From Caldilinea sp. CFX5 (GTDB lineage Bacteria > Chloroflexota > Anaerolineae > Caldilineales > Caldilineaceae): a stretch of DNA of 64,000 nucleotides. Shown here piece after piece: positions 16,732 through 24,232 of the stretch (positions within the stretch are counted from its first letter, which is position 1; every line of letters begins with the position of its first letter). The stretch lies in NCBI GenBank assembly GCA_021405325.1, contig QWII01000010.1:1-64000 (forward strand). Direction: 5' to 3'. The position numbers and the translations under genes were made by a program. The notes below the pieces were generated by a model. It was given only the letters and a program-made list of their open reading frames with translations, was not told the DNA's origin and did no database searches.

Positions 16732-16902
16732 GAAGCTCCTGCTCATATTGGTTGAGAAACGCCTTCCCCTGCGCATACGCAGCAGTGGGTATACCGTTCC
16801 TCAGGGACTACTGTCGAATTCATGGCTAGTCTTTGCAGACCTTGCCCCTGTTGTTGCTCAACAGCCTCGACTCGTCCACCGTATGAGCCAGCCTGTTGCA
16901 AC

Positions 16903-16927
16903 AAAAAACCCGACCCATTCGGTCGGG
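16903..16927 (-). terminator. Intrinsic terminator inside the deaD leader (candidate attenuator)
   Basis: Read leftward, CCCGACC, a GAATG loop and GGTCGGG are followed by six T residues. It lies between the deaD promoter (16983-17011) and the deaD start (16731), about 55-70 nt into the predicted leader. The preceding gene, amt, has its own terminator at 17265-17315. It would therefore control read-through into deaD. Confidence 0.75.
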
Positions 16928-16982
16928 CAACCACACAAAACGTGTATTGTAAAACGGTGATTACTTACAGCACAACCAAATT

Positions 16983-17011
16983 AGTATAGCATAGGTGGCA
17001 CGCGGCGTCAA
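16983..17011 (-). promoter_or_regulatory. Near-consensus promoter for deaD
   Basis: On the minus strand TTGACG (17006-17011), exactly 17 nt and TATACT (16983-16988) form one of the best promoters in the window. Transcription would start near 16975, giving a roughly 245-nt leader before the deaD ATG. The spacer between this promoter and the amt terminator (about 17012-17264) shows no gene. Confidence 0.8.
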
Positions 17012-17264
17012 ATCAGATGGTGTACAAATGACAAAAACATCTGTTAAAAAAGAGTCGCGAAGGGTAAGGCTATTCCAAAGAAATGAGTCCCCCGTAGGCG
17101 CCTAAGGTTCTTCATGGCCCCATTATATGCAATCTGCACAAAGATACGGATTCATTACGCAATAAACCGTGTAAATTTTCTAAAAAAGTTATGGAGCAAG
17201 CAAGTATTTTTATGCAAAATATTCAAAAGCGAAGAGAGGGAAGAAAAGGAGCAGGATAAGTAAC

Positions 17265-17315
17265 AAAATTCTGGGCCTATTGCCAGGCGACGACGCGCCG
17301 TAGCAATAGGCCCAG
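17265..17315 (-). terminator. Terminator of amt
   Basis: Arms 17271-17283 and 17303-17315 are exact complements (CTGGGCCTATTGC / GCAATAGGCCCAG). On the minus strand the hairpin is followed by AATTTTG. It lies 50 nt beyond the amt stop. Confidence 0.75.
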
Positions 17316-17365
17316 GAAGAGTTATGTCAGAATCAGCGCATTACAAACAACCGACCGATGACCTA

Positions 17366-18601
17366 TTACACCGCTTCCAGCCCATAGGCCCGTTCACCAT
17401 GTTCGCTCACATCCAGGCCCATTTGCTCTTCTTCTTTGGAGACGCTCAGGCCAAAGACCATATCCAGCACACGGGCCAGAACAAAGGTGATGATGAAGGA
17501 GAAGCCGGCGGCCACAATCACCGTGAGCAACTGGGTGACAAACTGGCCCGGATTGCCATAGAGCAACCCCGTCCCCAGGGAGTTGATCTCCGGGTTAGCA
17601 AAGATCCCCGTCGCCAAGGCACCCCAAACACCCGCCATGCCGTGACAACCCCAGACATCGAGCGATTCATCGAGTTTGCGGCTCTTGATGAACTTGATTG
17701 AGTAGTAGCTGACCGGCGCGGCCAACGCACCGATCACAATCGACGCCATTGGGGTGACAAAGCCGGCCGCCGGTGTAATCGCAACCAGGCCGACCACCGC
17801 GCCGGTAGCAATACCCAGGACGCTCGGCCGGTGATCGCGCCAGGCCAACATCATCCAGACCACAGCAGCGGCAGCGGCAGCGGTATTGGTATTCAGCAAC
17901 GCCGTCACCGCTAGACCATTGGCCGCCAGAGCGCTACCGCCATTGAAGCCAAACCAACCAACCCAGAGCAAGCCGGCGCCCAAAACGGTAAAGGGGATAT
18001 TGTGCGGCTCCATGTTCTCTTCACCATAGCCATGACGGGCACGGATCGCCAGCGCAAAGGCCAACGCCGCAAAACCAGCCGTAATATGCACCACGGTGCC
18101 GCCGGCAAAGTCTAGGGCGCCCATGTTGAAGAAGAAGCCGCCCGCCGCCCAGACCCAATGGGCGACCGGTGCATAGACCAGGGTGGACCAGAGCAGGGCA
18201 AAGATAATATAGGTCTTAAAACGGACGCGTTCGACAAAGGAGCCGGTGATCAACGCCGGGGTAATAACGGCGAAGGTCATCTGATAGGCGGCAAAGGCGA
18301 TAAAGGGCAACGTTGTACCATAGGTGTCGCTCGGCGCAGCGCCGACACCGGCGAAACCCAGATAATCCAGCCTGCCGATAAAGCCGCCCATGGATGGGCC
18401 AAAGGCCAGGCTAAAGCCGAATAAGACCCACTGCAAGCTTACCAAACCCATTGTAATCAGACTTAAATTCAACGTTGACAAAATATTCTTCCGTCGCACC
18501 ATCCCGCCGTAGAAAAAGGCCAGGGCCGGCGTCATCAGGGTGACAAGCGCTGTGGAGATCAACACCCAAGCGGTGTCGCCCGAATTGATTGTAGCTTCCA
18601 T
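17366..18601 (-). CDS. amt: Ammonium channel Amt
   Basis: A 411-residue protein from the ATG at 18601, which has a GGGAGGA site about 12 nt upstream. The longer open frame to 18796 adds a segment that does not look like Amt. Eleven hydrophobic helices are visible, with the family signatures TPALAFFYGGMVRRKN, DFAGGTVVHITAGFAAL (pore His) and LDESLDVWGCHGMAGVWGALATG (second pore His). The cytoplasmic tail is KEEEQMGLDVSEHGERAY, which docks a PII protein in the family. Amt conducts ammonia/ammonium across the membrane under nitrogen limitation. No glnB/glnK follows, unlike many operons. It is monocistronic, with its own terminator. Confidence 0.96.
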   Translation of the reverse strand: MEATINSGDTAWVLISTALVTLMTPALAFFYGGMVRRKNILSTLNLSLITMGLVSLQWVLFGFSLAFGPSMGGFIGRLDYLGFAGVGAAPSDTYGTTLPFIAFAAYQMTFAVITPALITGSFVERVRFKTYIIFALLWSTLVYAPVAHWVWAAGGFFFNMGALDFAGGTVVHITAGFAALAFALAIRARHGYGEENMEPHNIPFTVLGAGLLWVGWFGFNGGSALAANGLAVTALLNTNTAAAAAAVVWMMLAWRDHRPSVLGIATGAVVGLVAITPAAGFVTPMASIVIGALAAPVSYYSIKFIKSRKLDESLDVWGCHGMAGVWGALATGIFANPEINSLGTGLLYGNPGQFVTQLLTVIVAAGFSFIITFVLARVLDMVFGLSVSKEEEQMGLDVSEHGERAYGLEAV

Positions 18602-18866
18602 AGATCTGTTGTTCCTCCCAATACCGATGGTTTTGCCGTGTACAAAGCGGATGGCGTCCCGTGTAATGGCACAGTGACAACGGTGAGCATTGCAAAGTTG
18701 CACACACCCAGGCCATACTTTGACAAGGCAGAGTTGGTTTGTAAAAATGATAACAATGACTTTTACGTGCTTGATATTGATAGCCTCAGATAGCATAGTT
18801 TACATTAGCATAGTCTATGTGAGGCTGACACACGATCAGTGTACCAGCTTTCCAATCGGCTGCCTA

Positions 18867-18881
18867 TGTGCAAATTGCACA
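18867..18881. promoter_or_regulatory. Perfect palindrome, possible operator between amt and the DUF72 gene
   Basis: TGTGCAAATTGCACA is a perfect 15-bp dyad in the 331-bp divergent spacer 18602-18932. Nearby lie repeated TAGCATAG words and imperfect dyads (18785-18825). It is a plausible transcription-factor site, for example for nitrogen control of amt, but the binding protein is unknown. Confidence 0.4.
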
Positions 18882-18932
18882 ATGATTTATTGCGTGTCCT
18901 ATGTTGCTTTGAACAACTAGCAAATTCACATT

Positions 18933-19787
18933 ATGTCATCGATCAATCTCGGCACTTCATCGTGGCAATTTGAGGAGTGGCGGGGCGTCTTTTTCCCTGC
19001 CGGATTAACCCGCCCGCATTATCTCACCTATTATGCCGGGCAATTTAACTCGGTTGAGGTCAATACGACCTTTTACGGTTTACCGCGTCCGGCAACCTTG
19101 CTCAACTGGATCGAAAGCGTTCCGCCCGGCTTTACCTTTTGTCTCAAGTTTCCCCGCGCCATTACCCATGAGAAGCGGCTGGAAGAATGTACGCAGGATA
19201 CGCTCGTTTTTCTGGATGTCCTCCGCTCTTTGGGAACAGCGGCAGCGCCTGCGCTCCTTCAATTCCCGCCGGACTTTACGCGGCAGATCTATGGTCGGCG
19301 GTTGGCGACTTATTTGGATTGGTTAGCGGGTGAAATGAGTGGCCTGCGCATTGGCGTGGAGGTGCGCGCCCCCGATTTGATGACGCCGGCCTTTGCCGCC
19401 TACCTGGCTGAGCGCGGTCTGGCCTATGTGCTGGTGGATCGGGTGGAGACCGTTGACGCCTTTGGTTTCTGGTGGGCTTTGGTGGAACAAGGCAAGACGC
19501 CCCCCTTTGCCCTGGTGCGCTGGATTGGCGACGATAAGGATGGCCCCAAAGGCAACGACGCCCTGGTCGCGCCGCGGGATGAACAGCTTGACCAGTGGGC
19601 CGTTCGCCTTGCCCAACTGCAACAGGCGGGGCTGGAGGTCTATGGTTACATGCACAATCCGTATGAAGGCCATTCACCGGCCAGTCTACGTCGCTTGCAG
19701 GAGCGCTTGACACAACACACCACCCTCCCACCCTGGCCGCCTGCCGATACAAATCGTGCGCCGCCGACGCAGATGGCGCTGTTTTGA
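18933..19787 (+). CDS. DUF72 (YecE-like) protein
   Basis: A 284-residue protein with the DUF72 hallmarks: LGTSSWQFEEWRGVFFP at the N-terminus, YAGQFNSVEVNTTFYGLP, FCLKFPRAITHEKRL, LLQFPPDFT in the middle and GYMHNPYEGHSPAS near the end. The domain adopts a TIM-barrel-like fold and its biochemical role is not established; family members occur widely in bacteria and archaea. The last 30 residues are a Pro-rich tail. It stands alone. The ATG has no clear ribosome site. The spacer downstream holds a hairpin repeat. Confidence 0.88.
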   Translation: MSSINLGTSSWQFEEWRGVFFPAGLTRPHYLTYYAGQFNSVEVNTTFYGLPRPATLLNWIESVPPGFTFCLKFPRAITHEKRLEECTQDTLVFLDVLRSLGTAAAPALLQFPPDFTRQIYGRRLATYLDWLAGEMSGLRIGVEVRAPDLMTPAFAAYLAERGLAYVLVDRVETVDAFGFWWALVEQGKTPPFALVRWIGDDKDGPKGNDALVAPRDEQLDQWAVRLAQLQQAGLEVYGYMHNPYEGHSPASLRRLQERLTQHTTLPPWPPADTNRAPPTQMALF

Positions 19788-19847
19788 CCGCACCCCCGCT
19801 AGCCTCTTGCCGGCGTGAAAGTCAGGGGAGGAGGGAGCGGTGTAAAG

Positions 19848-19929
19848 GTAACTACGCGGCCTGCTCCTAGCCAGTCCGTGACTGGCGTCAACCCGCCAGT
19901 CACGGACTGGCTAGGAGCGGAGTAGTTAC
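19848..19929. repeat. Invariant-loop hairpin repeat, locus 2
   Basis: A forward copy (19863-19887) and a reverse copy (19894-19918) of CTAGCCAGT-CCGTG-ACTGGC are nested inside an outer inverted pair GTAACTAC (19848-19855) and GTAGTTAC (19922-19929). Each copy is also a small hairpin by itself. The stem bases differ from locus 1 in a compensatory way, while the loop CCGTG is unchanged. Confidence 0.85.
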
Positions 19930-20047
19930 GCGTAAAGTTGAAATACATCGCCAAGTCACCAGCAGTTACGAATTTAACCGAAGCTCATGATATAATCGGC
20001 AAAGCTTACTCATCCAGTTATCTTACCGCCCGGTTAGGAGCAGCGCC

Positions 20048-21778
20048 ATGATTCGCAAAATGCCTGTTGTGCAGAGCGAAGAGATTGAACTCTATATTCG
20101 CACCTACTATTCCCTCTTGCGCAGCAGCGCGCCCATTCGCATTCGCAGCCTGGAAGAGACCCACGCCGCCATGAATTCCAGTCTTCACCAACTGGCCGAC
20201 AGCCCGGAGATCGATATGTCGGCGCTCGTCTATGCCGCGCTGCGCTTGCCCGAATGTATTGTGGATACGCGCCTGGTCGTTATGGGGCAGATGGATGATG
20301 TCTTTCAGCGCGAGGGCTATCAGCCGGAGTTGTGGCATCCTGTGCGCGCCCGTGCGCGGCGGCGCAAATTTTACTTTGAGACCAATGAATGTATCCTGGC
20401 CGCCTATATTGCCAGCGTCAGCGACATCGACGATCTCATCCCCTGTTTGACCACCTTGCAAATCGAGTGGAATAAGCTCCATTATAAGTTGACCAACAGT
20501 CAACTTTGCACGCATCTGACACAGACCCAGCCGAATGAACCGGAAAAAGTGCAAGCATTGCTGGAAGAAGCGCGCCAGGCGGCGGGCTTGTCGGAAGAAG
20601 ATTTTGCCAAGTTGGGTCAGGTCTGGCGTGGGGCGTATCTGCTGCAAAATCTACAAAAGGTGGTGCAACAGCGGTTGGATTTGCGCGTCATGGTGCTGGG
20701 CAGTGGCCTGAGTGATTATCGCCGTAGTGTCCAATATTGGTGGGAAAGAATTCGCAATACCACTCCCCAGGATCTCACCCGGCGACCGATCTATTTTGTG
20801 AGCAGCAATGCCCATAGCCTGCCCAACTTGCTCAGCGGCTACGCTTGGGAGCAGCGCACAGCCATTGCCGACTATATTCGCACCCATAACCCGGAAAGTC
20901 TTTCGATCGAGTATGAGCGTTTGGCGGATCGCGATAATGGTCATCTGCGCAATCTGCTCTACTACACGGCGCGGCTGGCGCTCAGTGAACCGGCTCATCA
21001 GCGCGCCTTTGCCCAAGCCGAAGAGGCCGTGGGCATCACTCGCTTCAAAGACCCCCATTACCTGGATGTCGAAGCCCAAATCATCGAGATGGCGAAGTTA
21101 GATCCAACCCATTTTGATGAGCGGCTGCAAGTAATGGACCCCGCGGCCTTACAGATTCTACGCCAGAGCGATGCTTTGATTTTTAACATTGACTATCCAC
21201 TGGGCATGGCGGCCTATCATGTTTTCAGCCAGGTCAGCACGGCGGTGGATCAGGTGCTCGGCGTCTATATTCTGGGCAAGGCGGCCACCCTCAACGCGCG
21301 GGTGGGGGATGTGATGATCCCGAATGTGGTCTATGATGAGCATTCGCGCAACTCTTATCTCTTCCGCAACAGCTTCACCGCGCAGGATGTGGCGCCCTAT
21401 CTCAACTTTGGCACCGTCTTTGATAACCAAAAGTCGGTGACGGTGCGCGGCACCATTCTGCAAAATCGCGGCTTTATGCACGTCTTCTATGAAGAAGGCT
21501 ATACCGACATTGAGATGGAAGCCGGCCCCTATTTGAGCGCCATTTACGAGGACGTTTACCCCAAGCGCTATCCGATTGATGAGATTGTCAATCTCTTTAT
21601 CAATGCGCCCTATGACATTGGTCTCCTCCACTATGCCAGCGATACACCGATCAGCCGGCGGCAATCGTTGTTGAGCAAGAGTTTGAGTTATTTTGGCGTC
21701 GATGCCACCTATGCAACATCAATCGCTGTGCTGCGTCGGATCTTGGGGCAGGAGGTGGCGCGGTTGCAGAGAAGGTAG
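20048..21778 (+). CDS. Uncharacterised 576-residue protein, C-terminus phosphorylase-like
   Basis: A soluble protein with no signal peptide, started by a TAGGAG site 8 nt before the ATG. I cannot name it firmly. The N-terminal 330 residues are helical, with Arg-rich stretches (VRARARRRKFYFETNE). The C-terminal third contains GKAATLNARVGDVMIPN and YTDIEMEAGPYLSAIYE. These resemble the phosphate-loop/Gly strand and the E-M-E nucleoside-binding motif of the nucleoside phosphorylase superfamily. That resemblance is my inference, and the spacing is longer than in PNP. The following genes (SirB1-like, PlsC) read the same way and are separated by micro-tandem spacers, so a loose operon is possible. 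Confidence 0.7.
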   Translation: MIRKMPVVQSEEIELYIRTYYSLLRSSAPIRIRSLEETHAAMNSSLHQLADSPEIDMSALVYAALRLPECIVDTRLVVMGQMDDVFQREGYQPELWHPVRARARRRKFYFETNECILAAYIASVSDIDDLIPCLTTLQIEWNKLHYKLTNSQLCTHLTQTQPNEPEKVQALLEEARQAAGLSEEDFAKLGQVWRGAYLLQNLQKVVQQRLDLRVMVLGSGLSDYRRSVQYWWERIRNTTPQDLTRRPIYFVSSNAHSLPNLLSGYAWEQRTAIADYIRTHNPESLSIEYERLADRDNGHLRNLLYYTARLALSEPAHQRAFAQAEEAVGITRFKDPHYLDVEAQIIEMAKLDPTHFDERLQVMDPAALQILRQSDALIFNIDYPLGMAAYHVFSQVSTAVDQVLGVYILGKAATLNARVGDVMIPNVVYDEHSRNSYLFRNSFTAQDVAPYLNFGTVFDNQKSVTVRGTILQNRGFMHVFYEEGYTDIEMEAGPYLSAIYEDVYPKRYPIDEIVNLFINAPYDIGLLHYASDTPISRRQSLLSKSLSYFGVDATYATSIAVLRRILGQEVARLQRR

Positions 21779-21810
21779 ACCGGTAGACAGGTAGACGGGT
21801 AGATGGTGGG
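21774..21810. repeat. Micro-tandem spacer with GGTAGAC units
   Basis: Four to five copies of a GGTAGAC(A/G)-type word overlap the end of the preceding gene and run toward the SirB1-like ATG. A much longer relative with both orientations follows at 22709-22793. Confidence 0.6.
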
Positions 21811-21831
21811 CAGAAAGCGGTTGGGCGAGGG

Positions 21832-22707
21832 ATGGGGAATTTTCTGGAACAGTTTCGGATGGAAGTCAGCAGGCGCGAGCCGCAGCCGGAGCGGCTCGCG
21901 CTGTTGATCGCGGGGATGGCTTATCCAACACTGATGATTGAGGAGGAGTTGGCGCAACTTGACCGGGTGGCGACGGTGGTGGCACGGGCGCTGATCGGGG
22001 TGCCACCGGGTTATGAACGGGCGGCGCGCTTGATTGATGTCCTCCATTACGATTTGGGCTTTACCGGCAATCGGGAACAATATTATGACCCGGATAACAG
22101 CTACTTGAATGTAGTCTTGCGCCGGCGCATGGGGTTGCCGATTATGCTCAGTCTGCTCTGTATCGCGATTGGGCGCCGGCTGGGGTTGGCGATTACCGGG
22201 TTGGCCTTTCCCAGCCATTTTATGGTGCGCTATGCGGATCAGGCCGGCGTCTGGCTGCTCGATCCCTTTCACAATCAGGTGATGGCATTGGAAGCGGCCG
22301 GGATCTATCTCTCGAACCTCTTTGAGCGCACCATTCCGCTCGCCGATGCCATGTTTGAACCAGTCACACCCCAGGCGTTGACCCAGCGGATTCTGCTCAA
22401 TCTACGCAATGTCTATTTGGGGCAGCGCAACCTAAGCATGGTGCTCAATGTCCTCGATTATCTCGTCATTTTAGCGCCGGATGAGCCAGGCTTCTGGCAC
22501 GAAAAGGGGCTGTTGCACTACCAACTGGATGACTGGGAAGCCGCCTCTTACCATCTACGCCGCTATTTCTTTCTGACCGGACAATATCTCCTGGCCTACG
22601 GGCACGAGACCAACGACGATCTCGCCCAGGCCACCTTGCAACCACCGGATCGCCAGTTGCTCAACATCTTTCAACAAATCGAGGAGACCCGACGACGGGT
22701 GAATTGA
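21832..22707 (+). CDS. SirB1/transglutaminase-like TPR protein
   Basis: A 291-residue protein of the SirB1 family. The N-terminal part holds the Transglut_core2 region: LIDVLHYDLGFTGNREQYYDPDNSYLNVVLRRRMGLPI, then a conserved Ser-Leu-Leu-Cys stretch, GLAFPSHFMVRY with its His, and WLLDPFHNQVM. These are the equivalents of the Cys-His-Asp positions of the transglutaminase fold. The C-terminal third is tetratricopeptide-like (WHEKGLLHYQLDDWEAASYHLRRYF). Family function is poorly defined; a role as a protein-protein scaffold or a peptidase-like enzyme is inferred. The ATG has only a GAGG stretch very close upstream. Confidence 0.85.
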   Translation: MGNFLEQFRMEVSRREPQPERLALLIAGMAYPTLMIEEELAQLDRVATVVARALIGVPPGYERAARLIDVLHYDLGFTGNREQYYDPDNSYLNVVLRRRMGLPIMLSLLCIAIGRRLGLAITGLAFPSHFMVRYADQAGVWLLDPFHNQVMALEAAGIYLSNLFERTIPLADAMFEPVTPQALTQRILLNLRNVYLGQRNLSMVLNVLDYLVILAPDEPGFWHEKGLLHYQLDDWEAASYHLRRYFFLTGQYLLAYGHETNDDLAQATLQPPDRQLLNIFQQIEETRRRVN

Positions 22708-22708
22708 G

Positions 22709-22793
22709 GGTAGGTAGATAGGTAGACAGGGAAATAGGACGTATCTACCTACCTATCTACCTGTCTACCTGTCTACCTATCTACCTATCTACA
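22709..22793. repeat. Micro-tandem hairpin spacer (GTAGATAG / CTATCTAC)
   Basis: The left part (22709-22730) has GGTAGATA and GGTAGACA units, and the right part (22742-22793) has seven CTACCTATCTAC-type complementary words, so the RNA can form a long hairpin. It lies between the SirB1-like gene and plsC, ending 1 nt before the AGGAG site of plsC. Confidence 0.7.
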
Positions 22794-22804
22794 GGAGAAC
22801 TGCC

Positions 22805-23443
22805 GTGCAGCTTCCACGCGATGCTTCCAAACTCTGGAAAATTTTGTATGTGTTGTTTACCCCGTTACTGCCGCTGCTCTGCCGGTTGCGGGTAGAGGGG
22901 CGCGAATGGGTGCCCGCCAGCGGCGGCTGTATTATTGCCTGCAATCATTCGATGGGACCGGATTATTTTCTGTTGGGCTATGCCTCGCCCCGCCAGATTT
23001 TTTATATGGCAAAGATGGAACTATTCCGCATTCATCCCTGGTTTTCGCGCTTTATGGTCGCGGCCGGCGCCTTCCCCGTTGATCGCGGGAAGAGTGACAC
23101 CAGCGCAATTACGGCGGCAGAAACGTTATTGCGCCAGGGGAAAGTGTTGGGCATGTTCCCCGAAGGAACGCGCAGCCGCACCGGCGTCTTGGGCCGTGGC
23201 AAAAGCGGCGTCGTGCGCATTGCCCAGGCGGCCCAGTCCCCAATTGTGCCGGCGGTGGTGATCAATTCCGGCGCAGTCTTTAAACAACTGGGTCGCCCGG
23301 AAGTGATCGTCCGCTTTGGACCGCCCCTGGTTTTTACCGATGACGACCATCAAAAAATGACCATCCAGGCGCAGACCGATGCCGTCATGCGCGCGATGGC
23401 GCAACTGCTGCCGCCGAGCCAACGGGGAAGCTATAGAGAGTAA
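22805..23443 (+). CDS. plsC: 1-acyl-glycerol-3-phosphate acyltransferase
   Basis: A 212-residue membrane-associated enzyme with the acyltransferase signatures: the catalytic H-x4-D (NHSMGPD), FPVDRGKSDTSA in the middle, and the glycerophosphate-binding EGTRSR in FPEGTRSRTGVLGRGKSGV. PlsC acylates the second position of glycerol-3-phosphate to give phosphatidic acid for membrane lipids. I accept the GTG at 22805, which has an AGGAG site 7 nt before it; no in-frame ATG lies close by. The length is usual for the family. Confidence 0.93.
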   Translation: MQLPRDASKLWKILYVLFTPLLPLLCRLRVEGREWVPASGGCIIACNHSMGPDYFLLGYASPRQIFYMAKMELFRIHPWFSRFMVAAGAFPVDRGKSDTSAITAAETLLRQGKVLGMFPEGTRSRTGVLGRGKSGVVRIAQAAQSPIVPAVVINSGAVFKQLGRPEVIVRFGPPLVFTDDDHQKMTIQAQTDAVMRAMAQLLPPSQRGSYRE

Positions 23444-24116
23444 GCAACAACCGGGTAAGTAATCGAAAAACGAGGCCGCCTTGTCGCTGTCGAAATGAGT
23501 GACGGCCGTCGCCATCGCCAAACAGAAAGTGCAGTGGCGCCACGTCCTTCTACCTGCCGGTGGTGGCGCAGGCTTCCGCCTGCGCTTCCGTCGAGGTAAA
23601 TGCGGCGGCGGTGACGATGATCACCAAGTATTACTACTTCAACGGTCAGCGCATTGCTACCCGGCGCAATGCTATACCAAAGATGTCACGATTTGTAGCG
23701 GGCTGCCCTATACGTCGAAGAATAGGACGATTTTGCCATTTTTAGGATTTTTGGTCGCCCCACCTGTACTATGCTAGTAACTACAGACGAAGCAAGACAA
23801 GGGCGGGTAGTGAGTACCCTGCCTTTGCCAGAATTTCGTCTCTGCGGCAACAAAGGCTTAGGCGCCAGGCAACTGGGAGCAACATCCAGCGTCTGGTGCA
23901 TAGGCCGTTGCGGTTTTCCTTTGCCCCTATGGGCAACGGCTACTGACACCGCCTATCGAACAAACCAGCAACCAATCATAGATTGAACAGATGTTTCGGG
24001 CTTGGAATTCACGCGGTCCCCAAAAATGAGGTAACGCACGCACCGGAACAGCGGATTCAGGACAGGAACGGGGTCGTTGTCGGTTATTGTAAAGACAAAT
24101 TGGTTCAGAAGTAAGA
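23444..24116. other. Gene-poor stretch with decayed sequence
   Basis: This spacer between plsC and the KorAB terminator holds short open frames with poor codon character, several small palindromes (for example GCGCAGGCTTCCGCCTGCGC near 23570), and an Rhs-like remnant (listed separately). Beyond about 23690 I see nothing that looks functional. Confidence 0.5.
23560..23685 (+). pseudogene. Rhs/YD-repeat remnant
   Basis: In this frame the peptide TKYYYFNGQRIATRRN (about 23623-23673) matches the hallmark junction of Rhs/YD-repeat proteins (Y-Y-x-x-x-G-Q-R-x-A-x-R). Nothing upstream or downstream continues the repeats in any frame for more than a few residues. It is therefore most likely a fragment left by deletion of a large secreted repeat or toxin-delivery gene. 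The boundaries are approximate. Confidence 0.5.
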
Positions 24117-24166
24117 GAGCGCTGGTCTTACGGTGACATCGTCACTGTAAGACCAGCGCTCTTTTC
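24117..24166. terminator. Strong bidirectional-type terminator hairpin
   Basis: Arms 24117-24137 and 24141-24161 pair over 21 bp around an ATC loop. On the plus strand TTTTC follows; on the minus strand the T-run is weak. It lies about 70 nt beyond the korB stop and closes that operon. Confidence 0.7.
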
Positions 24167-24232
24167 ATGCAACTTTCTCGATCACGCGCCAATCAAATCC
24201 GTTCCTGTCCCGAATCCGCTGAATCGGTGCGC

